From JBBDWK01 sp040902885 (GTDB lineage: Bacteria; Acidobacteriota; Terriglobia; Bryobacterales; Bryobacteraceae): 64,000 nucleotides of DNA. A program made the position numbers and the translations under genes. The stretch is taken from contig JBBDWK010000063.1 of the NCBI GenBank assembly GCA_040902885.1, forward strand, positions 50,344 to 114,343, given 5' to 3'. Below, in pieces: positions 38,301 to 46,632 of this stretch; within the stretch, counting starts at the first letter, position 1, and every line of letters starts with the position of its first letter. The notes beneath the pieces were generated by a model that ran no database searches, had not been told where the DNA came from, and worked only from the letters and a program-made list of their open reading frames with translations.

Positions 38301-38765
38301 GATCTCCAGCCGATCACGCAGCCTCTCGACGAGCTGTTCGCGCGCATCGAGGCCGCGGCCGAAGCCGTGAATCCCGAGCCGCTCCGGGCCGCGCTCATCG
38401 CCGCGCGCGACGCCATCACCAACCTCTTGAGTGTGACATCGCTGATTAACCAGGAGGACATCGATGCGCTGGATCAAGCCTACGCGCAGGCGCTGGCGAA
38501 AATCGAAGGACTTTCGCCGAGCGTGCTGATCGGCCAGACGCTCGATCCGGTGTTCGAGGATTTGATGGCGGACTTTCTCGTGGTACTCGATCTGCCGCTC
38601 CAGCTTCGAGTGCGGATCGAAGCGGCGGGGCGCGACCTGCGCGAGGAGGCCACTCGCGAACTGGCGCGCGTGGAGGCGGCGTTCGACAGTATGTTGCAAG
38701 CCATTCCGCTCGATGGCGGCGCTTCAGCCAGCGTTTCGGTGAGCGGGTCCGTGTCGGTGGGCTGA
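35373..38765 (+). CDS. Ala-rich helical protein, candidate tape measure
   Basis: 1130 residues, overwhelmingly alpha-helical and Ala/Leu/Gln-rich, without signal peptide. Recurrent Leu-Ile/Val-Asp-Pro motifs (LIDPI at D376 and D477, VVDPL at D659, and later TLDPVFEDL) break long amphipathic helices. It ends in GGASASVSVSGSVSVG. Length and composition are those of tape measure proteins, which set tail length at roughly 0.15 nm per residue; 1130 residues would give about 170 nm if all were extended helix. No long hydrophobic segment is obvious. The alternative is that the next protein is the tape measure. Confidence 0.5.
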   Translation: MPGLLDSLNDLFGGSGLSAQISVQVDGLDTVTSAVQALIAGPSALADLEASAGSLPSPPGLGGIGNLAASLGSLQLPTDLSSVLAPILTPLTGLNLQVTASASATVAAVGLIREIVAFATGRPIGGPSGMPAEAPAFSLQDLPSPEEMHALFGPANEFIDRLGPRIDAARILELLQQAARAFRKPNFMAPPIPFLDDLMEALATVAAWQTMTGEELTAHLARTLSRVAQLMATPRQLVAQPILDAAAVVAGGPASVAALQRDLPPVVASLRRKITGGGSQPNTSEVVAVENAAALFKRLADAVDPTASPLARWDLADERLTRQLLVVIRALEPGYSLGAAGPTMRAVIEEIPAVPSAVFDGVVAEIDDFNLSALIDPIQAVTEAVQTAVDEVNAAKESVRAALVSALAPVADALDAALAAAGFQEIAAALEALPAQIQQFVDSQIAPNLESVRNAVGDAVDTVSNAADQFNPEALIDPIRQVVEDAAALLQTEEIRSLFADLQRVLDSALSALENLDLSIAADASVDLIGGIEEKIAAIDPASIPDASKPLLSQAVQVVTNIDFTAEVGGPLLTRIEEAAQRGPATVLDALEASMDSFRASVENFKPSVAIGAQLDKPFRQLTDTLRQFQPSDLLNRLQEALDQLAGRLQVLDVGAVVDPLIGLHAGITAQIEAARPSNLLQPVNDAIAAAIEKVFQASGLDTIFAGINEIMDVIRTWTGLLADARDLLNRVAALLDQPGDAAASVQQLTDDVLAKLDSVDMSGLQAAFSATAAAAASIERDALARDVANAFQAAGRAGPGLLASSDLSALIQMGRAFPLDELRANRPTPARQRLIAAVVLWQACADRIEAARPRWVHIGPELEGAAGDVQERLLDYYRVTRIQADSLFAEFLNPPRTTAELKEAVRRALSDALTEPLTVVILGFQALSPYVRMAADGIARVLGALHAKIDSLVGAGGVGGTVDALNEAADLLRGIDLQPITQPLDELFARIEAAAEAVNPEPLRAALIAARDAITNLLSVTSLINQEDIDALDQAYAQALAKIEGLSPSVLIGQTLDPVFEDLMADFLVVLDLPLQLRVRIEAAGRDLREEATRELARVEAAFDSMLQAIPLDGGASASVSVSGSVSVG

Positions 38766-38784
38766 GGAGAAGGAGAACACGACT

Positions 38785-41700
38785 GTGTCGCTGGGTTACG
38801 TTCTGTTGCATCCGAGCCGGGTTGAACAAGCGCTGCTGATCACCGGCGACCGCCGCTTCATGAACGAGATGACCGACGTCGTGTTCGGCGCCATGGGCGC
38901 TTCCTCCCACTTCGGCCAGGGCTTTGAGGACTACGCCGCGTCGCGCGTCCGCTTCGTCGAAGGCCTGGTGGATCAACTGCGCTCGTTCATCGAGCCTTCC
39001 GGTCCGTTGGGATTTTTGAGGGTCCTGGCGGAAGACCGCACGGAACTGCCGGACTTCGGCGCGCTGCTCGATCGGCTGGCGAACTCGCTATCGAGCCCGT
39101 CCGCGTTCAAGGAACAGCTTCGCAGCATCTTGCATGGCGTCGTCAACCTGCTTCCCGACAACGCCAGCGCCTCCATCTCCGTCTCTCTGCGCGAACAGTT
39201 CAACGCCTTTACCGAGATCCTGGAGACGCCGCTTCGCAACGGGCAGAATGACCACGCGGCGCATCGCGGCTTCCGCGCTGCCGTTACTCTCCGGCAGGTG
39301 TTCGGGCCTCTGTTCGAGCAAGTCCTCACCGCCGGGCTGACGGTTGACATTAAGGCCTTCCTGCTGCGCTTTATCGACGATCTGCTGATCCGCATACAGC
39401 TCCCGGAACTCGAGCGCATCGCCGGACTCGTGGCGGACCTCCGGCTGAAGTTCGGGGGCATGATTCGCGCCTTCGGAAATCTGAACGCAAGTTTCTCGGT
39501 GTCGGTTTCGGTGGGCGGCGGGCCGTCCGGGATGGCGAACGGCACACTCACCGCGGAGCAGCAGGAATGGCAGGCGGCGCCCGATCCTCCGGGGCACTGG
39601 CTCTGGGTCCTGGACCTGATTACCGGCATCTTCGCCACGTTTTCCTCCATCTGGGAGATGGTGCGGGCCGGCAATTGGAAAGGCCGCGAAGGCGATGGCG
39701 TATTGAACATCATCGGCATCCTCTGGCATGTCACGCATACATTGATGCGCGCCGCTTTTCGCGACCAGATCAACCTGCAGACGTTTCCGCCTCAGGATGC
39801 CAGCCTGGACAAGCGTTTCGTCAACTGGATCTTCACCGATCAGGGCAACCTCGCAGTCAATACGGCGTTCCGCTTTTTCGGGTCCATTCACGACATGGTC
39901 GCGCCCTCGAACTGGGCCCAAAGCTTCGTGCCCTCCATGTTGAAGTACTACTCCAACATGGTGAACTATCGCGCGCCTTACTGGTCGCTGCGAAGCTACC
40001 GCTACTTCCATCGCCGGAAGCAGGAAGGCAACGACTCTACTGTCAATATCAGCAATGCGTTCTGGGGCATCTGGGGCCCTTGGTGGTTCTTCTCGTCGCT
40101 CTTTGGCTTGGTACCGGCCTGGGAGCACTTCACTCTCGAGGAAGGTCTTGGCGAAGCGAGAACGGTTTCGAGCCTGATCATTGGCCTCGCTATCGGGGCG
40201 ATCTGCGGCTATGTGATTCCAAGCCTGGTTATGGGCAAGGCTGCGTTTGGGCTCGAACTGGAACCGGACTGGCCCGCGCTGATCCTGATCGGGGTTCTGT
40301 TCATTCTGGGAACCATCGGGGTGGGCATCATCCTCAGCGGCGTGGAAAGCGACGACGTTGGCGGAGCTACCATCGCGTTCATCGTCGTGTCCATCTTCCT
40401 GGGAATCGCCCTGATCGTACTGGCGAGCCTGGCGCTCTCCAGAACGAGAGGCGCGGCGAACTCGGTCTTTCTGCACATCGTCGTGATCGTAGCCGGCCTT
40501 CTTCTGGCTGGAATCCTGCCCTACTTCCTGTGGTGGTTTTACATCGACGACGGACGAGACAAGGAGGGGGTCTTCGACGGCATGGACCCCGATACGTCTC
40601 CGTACAAGCTCCCGTATCCGAGCGAAAAGAACCTGGTGTGCAGCCAGGGAGTACATGGATTGTTCAGCCACTATCCGGAGCCTCCGACAGAGAGCGACAA
40701 TCACTACTCCTACGACTTCAACGATAAGGAAGGCAATCCCGCGTTGGCCGCGCGCGGGGGCATCGTGGTGGAGTATCGGGACGACGTGCTCACCGGTGAA
40801 CCCAGGCCGCCCTCCGCAACCTCCGGTTTTACCGGCAACTCGATTGACGTGCAGCACATCGACTGGGTGTCCGGCCATGATCCGGGCGTGGATCTGGAAC
40901 GAGTTCTGACGCGGGGCGAGTATATCCATTCACCGCTGAACTCAGCCCACGTTGATACCGGCCATCGCATCGTGCAGGGTTATCACATCTGCGATATCGA
41001 CAGCACAGGAAGAAGCGCGGTGAATCACCTCCACTTCAATGTCGCCGAAGATCAGACGACGGTGGACCGGACCTACCCGGCCATCTTCCGCGACGACAAC
41101 GTGCGCCGGTTCCGCTCGTATCCGATTCTGGTTTCCTGGCCGATCTGGCCCGGCGGTTGGCACATCGAGGGCAAGCCGGTATCCAATGCGTTCTATATAT
41201 CGGAGAACACCCAGGCCGACGCCGTTCCGAACCCGATTCGCGTTCGCACATCCGACGCCGGTACACCGCCGCACGCGCACTTCGTGGAGCTCGACCGCCG
41301 GGCTTTCGATTTGAGAGTGGTTCCCGACTCGGTCACCGTGTTCACGGTTGGCACTGTGCGTCCGGTCGCGGCAGCGCCAGGCACCCCAGCGGGCCCCGAT
41401 CATTTTCATCAGGTGACGCTGACCCGCGCCGACCTGCAGAAGATGTTCGCGATGCGATCGCCGGACACGTTCGCCGTCACCGAAGCGGGAGGCCACACGC
41501 ACGGCTTCGGGTCGATCGCGCGCCGGCGAGGCACGGCGCCCTCTCCGGCGATCAGCATCGTGGATCCACCCGCGGCCCAGTGGCTCGCGGCAAGACCGTT
41601 CCCCTACAAGCTGCTTGGGGATCAACTGGTGATGCGCATCAATGAGCGCGCCACCGAGTTCGTGCTGTGCGGTGCGCACCGCCCCGCGCTGCTCGGCGAT

Positions 41701-44700
41701 ATCGCGCTGGACCGCGGCCTGCTTCCCGGGGCGGTGATGCGGATTGATTCCAACGACTATGCTTTGCCGGCCGCCCTCACTGCCACAGCTGCTCGGGCGA
41801 GCGCACGCGACTTGAGCTCGCTGTGGGCGGCGGGATCCGCGCCCTCTCCGGGAGTACGCGTGATAGCGCGGTGCGTTCCCGCCATCGTGATCGAAACGCG
41901 CAGGCGGGGCAGCAGCGCGAGCCTGAACGTGACGTTCGGAACAGCCGCTCAGTCCGCCAGCGGGACCGGCGTCTTCGGCGATCTGTCTCAGGTTCCAGTC
42001 GCCAATCTGGCGACCCATATCACGAGCATCCTGCAAACGGGCTGGGCGAATGTTCCCGCCGGCCTGAACGTCGGAATTTTGTTGGGTCAGGTCACCGTCG
42101 ATATCGGCGGCGCCGCCGTGGATTTTACTCCCAGCAGCAGCCGAATCTCTCAGGTGCTCACGGGTCTTTACAGCATTTTCGAAGTTCTTCAAGCCACGGG
42201 CGCAATGCCGCTGAGCACCGGCAGGGTCGCCATCGGCGGCGGTACGCCGTGGCACGCGCCGATCGTGGCCACGCCGGCGGAAATTCGAATCGATAGCACG
42301 AATGCGGCGTTCACGGGCGATAACCTCACCGCCTCGCCGCTCTTCATATCCGCTCTCGGAGCGGACCAACCCGTGGTTCTTAGCGCTTCGGACAACTCCG
42401 CGGCCGCTATCGCGCGGCAGATCAATTTGCAGGCGGAGGGCGTACGCGCCTGGGCCGAGGGCAGCGCGGTGGTCGTGCAGACGGTCGCCGGCGGCAGCGA
42501 CGCGCGCCTCGCCGCCACGAAGACCACCTCCTTCGGATCGGCCACCGGAGCCTCCGCACCGCTTCCCGCCGGCGTCACGGCTTTATCGGACACCACCGCG
42601 GTGCTCCCGGACACGCTCAAAGGCGTGCTCGACGATGCCATCTCTCGGGACACGCCGCCGTACAATCCCGCCGTAGTGAACCCTCAAGCTTCGGTCGACG
42701 GCGGCCGCCTAGTGATTGAAGTTGCCGCCGGCCAGTCGATTGGGGACCCGGCGGCTTTCTTCACGGGCACACCCCTGTTCACACTATCGCCGGCCTCGGG
42801 CGAGCGCCTGCAAACCGATCCGCTGCCCGCCACCCTCGCGTTTACCGGACCCGCATGGATTGACCTGACGGTCGCCGGGCAACCCACCCGCATCCCCATC
42901 GACGGAGAGGCCGCGCGTATCGACCTGAATGTCCTCGAGCGCATGCCGGCGAACGGCGAGACACTCCAGTTTTCAGTAAACGGCGGCGCTACCGAGACGG
43001 TGACGTTCAGCGGAGCGGAAACCAGTCTGCGCGAGGTCGCGGCGGCGATCGGCATTGCTTCGGACGATCTTGTGGTGCGGATCGCCTACAGGCTCTCGAT
43101 CGAGAATGAGCGGTATGAAGATCCGGCGCACGCTCTCGAGTTGGGAGAGTCGACCGGACTCACTGCCGCTGGCTTCCTGCGCCGCGCTTCGGCAACGCTC
43201 CAATCGGACGCGATCGGCTTCACGGGAGATCTCTTGAACGTGACCTCCGGCGCCTACAAGCGGCGCGAAGACGGTGGACCAATGGAGACCATCACCGTTA
43301 CGGAGTTGCCTTCCGGCTCCGGCATAGTCTGGCGCTTGGAAGCCGCGGCGCCGCTCAGGATTCAGGCGACCCACGTCGACGTGGCCCAATCGCCGGATCC
43401 GCTAGGTCTTCCGACCGCCGCCGCCACAAGCATTGATACCGTCCTGCTAGCTACGGAGACCGATCTGGGCTCGCAATGCCGCGAGTATCTTTTCGAGATA
43501 TTGGCCGAGAACGACGATGTTCTTGCCCGTTCACGAATGCAGATCGCGGCGAGTCCGGCGATCCTTCGCACCATCAGCGCCCCATTCCTGCTGCCGGCGG
43601 GTGTGACGCCGACCCTTCTGAACGTCACCGTGATTGCGCCCGGTGCGCCGGAACGGACCTATCCCATCGAGCTGGCCGGCCTGCGGAATCTGGAAGACTT
43701 GGCGCAGCGCATCACTGACGCCACTCCGGACTTGCGGGCGTGGACGGTAAGGGTCGGCGGCATTCAACTTCACGTGGAAACGGCGGGCGCGGGCAAGGCA
43801 TGGGGACTGCGCATCGACAATCTGCCGCTTCTGCTCGCTCTCGGCTTCAGCCGGACCGGGATGGATCTGAGCGCTGGGACGTTGAGCGTTTCCGGCAGCG
43901 GTACGGTGGCCAACGGCCGTGCCGTGACGCACACGGAGATTCGGGATGCTTTCGGCCGAGTGGTGGCCTCGCTCACCGGCGTCGCCGCGCGCTTAGTTCG
44001 TGTAGCGGTGGATGGCGCTGGTATCGCTCTGAGTTCTACCGGAGGACCGGTTACTATTGAGACCGAGCCGTCTTCCCTGCGGGCGGCGCTGAACGTGACC
44101 GAGGCCGCGGCCCAGACGACACTGGCGCCCGGAGGCCCTCTGAACGTGGACCATGGCTCGATCATCGTCAAGGTGGGCGCCACTACCAGGGCGGTCGCCC
44201 ACATTTGGGGGGCGCATGCGTTCGTCAGGGGCAATCTGAATGTAGCCGCGTTGGCCCCGGCCGATTTGACGGCCATGCTGACCCTGCTCTCCACCGCGTC
44301 GATCCTTATTGAGGTGGACGGCTTGCCGCACGCCCCGCCGCCCGTTCCGGCCTCAACGGCAACCATCGAGGAAGCGATTCAGTTTCTCGCCGGCCACGTT
44401 CCTCGAGCATGGATCGGCATTGTCGGCGGCGTGGTGGTGTTCGAGAGCCGCCGGGCGGGAACGGATAGCGAGATCGTGGTTGATTTTTCGAACTTCGCTT
44501 CCGGCGGCACGTATCCGGCCGGAACCGTCCTTGGCTTCGAGGTTGGTCAGTTGAACGATGCATTTGCCATCGGAGATGAAGGCGCCGGGAGCGTCGAACG
44601 CACGGACAACATTCCAGTGCTTGGCTCGAGCTCCTCGTTGTTCGACCTGCTGCGGCAGGCGGCGATCCAAACCGCCGCGCCGCAGGCGATTTACGACGTC

Positions 44701-46632
44701 GAGCTCGAGCCGGGAACGCCAGCCATCGTTCGCTTGCGAGCGCACTTGAACAGTGCGCGTCTGAGGTACGTCCAAGCCCCCATCGGACCCAACTCGATCG
44801 CGTTCGTCCGGCCGGCGGGAGCGGTGGACCAAAGCGTGTTGGAGGCCCAGGTGCCGGCCGGCATCGACCTGGGCGAGCCGGGGGTATTTCAGCTCACCGC
44901 CGACGTGGGCATCCGGGATCGTGTAGTGACAGCGCTGATCGCGGCGCGGCCCGCTCGGCTTCCCGCGCTGGTGTTGCCAACCGCCATGAGCGTTCTCAAC
45001 CTCAGGGGATTCAGACTGACGGTGGGCGCCGATGTGTTCGCGGTGGTCTTCTCGGCTAACGCGGCTACCACTCCGGCGGAGATCGCCTCGCAGGTTGAGA
45101 GGCAGTGCGCGTGGGCCGTGCGTGCGCGGATCGATGGCACGAACCTCATCGTCGAAACACGCGCTATCGGATCGGGAAAGGAGTTGACGCTGGACGTCCC
45201 CACAGGCTCGACTCCGAACGCGATTACCGGCAATTCGGCAACTGGCTTCACCGCGCCGTCCGCGCTCCCCATCGACGCCGCCGGCGACGGCCCCGTGTCG
45301 GCATTGGACGCGGTCGCACCGGACGAACTTCAGGGCATTCTGTTGAGGGCCCATATTTCAGACGCCGCCGGGGACGACTCGGCCGTCTTCGCGAGAGCTG
45401 CAATCAATTCGAGCGGCTATGACGCGGTCGACACCAGTGCCACGCCGACCTTCCTGTCGATTGCCTCCAACCGCATCGGCTGCACGTCTCGCGTGAATCC
45501 GGTCGTGAATCTGTCCGAGGCACTCGCTTTAGGCCCGGTACTGCCACATGGTCCGGCGTGCCGGGCGAGCATCGCTCTGCCCGCTTTCCTTGACGAGAAA
45601 ACGTTGAACGGCAATCTGCACATCGAGTTCAACGATAATGCCGGCGCCGCCGATCTGCCTCCCGCGGTAGTCATCGCGGTAAATTTCCCCAACGGCGGCT
45701 ACAACGCTCGCGAGGTTGCGCGGCGGATCCATGAAGCGTTGTTTGATCTCGACATAGGGCAGGCGGCCGCATATCCGGACGGAACGGTCGTCATCGAGAC
45801 CAGCGTCCCGGGATTGGCTGGAACGGTCCGCATACCAGCTCCGGGTACGGCCACTGCTGGGAACGACAGAACCGTCCTCGAGAGTTTGCTCGGCTCGACG
45901 GAGCCCGTGATCGTGCGCGGATGGCCGGGGATCGGCTTCGGAACCGTACGAGACGGCCTTCGCAGCGTGAGGAGCGACGCCCGTTCGGATGCGGAATGGG
46001 TCTTTACGGTCGGAGGAACTACCCGAAGCACGACACCCATTCCAGTTACTTCCGGACAGACTCTCAGCGACATCCAGAGCACGGTGGACAGCGCCCTGGC
46101 ATCGGTTCCCGATGGCCGCATTGGAATATGCGCCTTGGGGCCGGACGGAACGCTCTATGTCGAGGCCGGTCCGACGCCCCTCGTACTGTCGATCAACGGC
46201 ACACCCTGGCCTGTCCGCGTTCCCCAGCGGCCGGGTGAGACGCCGGAATTGCAGGAAGAACCCGCCCTGGGCTGGCGCCAGACGTTTCAAGCTCGCACCG
46301 TCCGGTATGCCCGCGACCGCTTCGGAAGCCGGAACGAAGACGAGTTTGACGATGCGCAGTGGGTGCGCCTGCCCGCCGATGCCAATGGCATCACCGCTGC
46401 ATCGCTCTTCTTCCCCCGCGGCATCTATTGGACCGCCGCGCGGGCGCACGCGGCGGCTACGACCGGTTATGACGCCAGCGGCGAGATGATCGTTTCCGCG
46501 GGAGTGGACCCGAACGACGATACGCAGGTGTTCGTGCACCGGGCGCGCTACTGGATAGACCTGGGCACAGGGGTTCTGCTTCGCGTGGTCCGTCATAGCA
46601 GCGGCGAGTTCCGGCTGGAAATCGTGTTGTGA
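38785..46632 (+). CDS. Giant multidomain protein: membrane segments, M23/LytM peptidase domain, beta repeats
   Basis: 2615 residues from a GTG at 38785 preceded by GAGGAGAAGGAG. Residues 1-260 are helical and end near an SVSVSVGGG linker like the tail of the previous protein. Hydrophobic segments occur near residues 270-293, 424-446, 461-484, 494-520, 528-552 and 562-590. Residues ~610-790 match an M23 zinc peptidase: H640-x3-D644, GGIVVEY, GNSIDVQHIDW and H748-L-H750 in NHLHFNV, the three expected zinc ligands. Three HxH patches follow (~830-910). From ~1000 on, beta-rich modules of 90-150 residues resembling flagellin/hook IN domains repeat to the end. The peptidase presumably cuts peptidoglycan during penetration; the rest may be a fibre or tape measure (inference). 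Confidence 0.75.
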   Translation: MSLGYVLLHPSRVEQALLITGDRRFMNEMTDVVFGAMGASSHFGQGFEDYAASRVRFVEGLVDQLRSFIEPSGPLGFLRVLAEDRTELPDFGALLDRLANSLSSPSAFKEQLRSILHGVVNLLPDNASASISVSLREQFNAFTEILETPLRNGQNDHAAHRGFRAAVTLRQVFGPLFEQVLTAGLTVDIKAFLLRFIDDLLIRIQLPELERIAGLVADLRLKFGGMIRAFGNLNASFSVSVSVGGGPSGMANGTLTAEQQEWQAAPDPPGHWLWVLDLITGIFATFSSIWEMVRAGNWKGREGDGVLNIIGILWHVTHTLMRAAFRDQINLQTFPPQDASLDKRFVNWIFTDQGNLAVNTAFRFFGSIHDMVAPSNWAQSFVPSMLKYYSNMVNYRAPYWSLRSYRYFHRRKQEGNDSTVNISNAFWGIWGPWWFFSSLFGLVPAWEHFTLEEGLGEARTVSSLIIGLAIGAICGYVIPSLVMGKAAFGLELEPDWPALILIGVLFILGTIGVGIILSGVESDDVGGATIAFIVVSIFLGIALIVLASLALSRTRGAANSVFLHIVVIVAGLLLAGILPYFLWWFYIDDGRDKEGVFDGMDPDTSPYKLPYPSEKNLVCSQGVHGLFSHYPEPPTESDNHYSYDFNDKEGNPALAARGGIVVEYRDDVLTGEPRPPSATSGFTGNSIDVQHIDWVSGHDPGVDLERVLTRGEYIHSPLNSAHVDTGHRIVQGYHICDIDSTGRSAVNHLHFNVAEDQTTVDRTYPAIFRDDNVRRFRSYPILVSWPIWPGGWHIEGKPVSNAFYISENTQADAVPNPIRVRTSDAGTPPHAHFVELDRRAFDLRVVPDSVTVFTVGTVRPVAAAPGTPAGPDHFHQVTLTRADLQKMFAMRSPDTFAVTEAGGHTHGFGSIARRRGTAPSPAISIVDPPAAQWLAARPFPYKLLGDQLVMRINERATEFVLCGAHRPALLGDIALDRGLLPGAVMRIDSNDYALPAALTATAARASARDLSSLWAAGSAPSPGVRVIARCVPAIVIETRRRGSSASLNVTFGTAAQSASGTGVFGDLSQVPVANLATHITSILQTGWANVPAGLNVGILLGQVTVDIGGAAVDFTPSSSRISQVLTGLYSIFEVLQATGAMPLSTGRVAIGGGTPWHAPIVATPAEIRIDSTNAAFTGDNLTASPLFISALGADQPVVLSASDNSAAAIARQINLQAEGVRAWAEGSAVVVQTVAGGSDARLAATKTTSFGSATGASAPLPAGVTALSDTTAVLPDTLKGVLDDAISRDTPPYNPAVVNPQASVDGGRLVIEVAAGQSIGDPAAFFTGTPLFTLSPASGERLQTDPLPATLAFTGPAWIDLTVAGQPTRIPIDGEAARIDLNVLERMPANGETLQFSVNGGATETVTFSGAETSLREVAAAIGIASDDLVVRIAYRLSIENERYEDPAHALELGESTGLTAAGFLRRASATLQSDAIGFTGDLLNVTSGAYKRREDGGPMETITVTELPSGSGIVWRLEAAAPLRIQATHVDVAQSPDPLGLPTAAATSIDTVLLATETDLGSQCREYLFEILAENDDVLARSRMQIAASPAILRTISAPFLLPAGVTPTLLNVTVIAPGAPERTYPIELAGLRNLEDLAQRITDATPDLRAWTVRVGGIQLHVETAGAGKAWGLRIDNLPLLLALGFSRTGMDLSAGTLSVSGSGTVANGRAVTHTEIRDAFGRVVASLTGVAARLVRVAVDGAGIALSSTGGPVTIETEPSSLRAALNVTEAAAQTTLAPGGPLNVDHGSIIVKVGATTRAVAHIWGAHAFVRGNLNVAALAPADLTAMLTLLSTASILIEVDGLPHAPPPVPASTATIEEAIQFLAGHVPRAWIGIVGGVVVFESRRAGTDSEIVVDFSNFASGGTYPAGTVLGFEVGQLNDAFAIGDEGAGSVERTDNIPVLGSSSSLFDLLRQAAIQTAAPQAIYDVELEPGTPAIVRLRAHLNSARLRYVQAPIGPNSIAFVRPAGAVDQSVLEAQVPAGIDLGEPGVFQLTADVGIRDRVVTALIAARPARLPALVLPTAMSVLNLRGFRLTVGADVFAVVFSANAATTPAEIASQVERQCAWAVRARIDGTNLIVETRAIGSGKELTLDVPTGSTPNAITGNSATGFTAPSALPIDAAGDGPVSALDAVAPDELQGILLRAHISDAAGDDSAVFARAAINSSGYDAVDTSATPTFLSIASNRIGCTSRVNPVVNLSEALALGPVLPHGPACRASIALPAFLDEKTLNGNLHIEFNDNAGAADLPPAVVIAVNFPNGGYNAREVARRIHEALFDLDIGQAAAYPDGTVVIETSVPGLAGTVRIPAPGTATAGNDRTVLESLLGSTEPVIVRGWPGIGFGTVRDGLRSVRSDARSDAEWVFTVGGTTRSTTPIPVTSGQTLSDIQSTVDSALASVPDGRIGICALGPDGTLYVEAGPTPLVLSINGTPWPVRVPQRPGETPELQEEPALGWRQTFQARTVRYARDRFGSRNEDEFDDAQWVRLPADANGITAASLFFPRGIYWTAARAHAAATTGYDASGEMIVSAGVDPNDDTQVFVHRARYWIDLGTGVLLRVVRHSSGEFRLEIVL

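Noticed and set aside
37023..38699. 558-codon minus-strand frame
   Set aside because: Antisense to the tape-measure candidate, His/Arg-rich, no ribosome site, no recognisable domain.
40942..42369. 475-codon minus-strand frame inside the giant gene
   Set aside because: Antisense shadow of the peptidase and HxH region.
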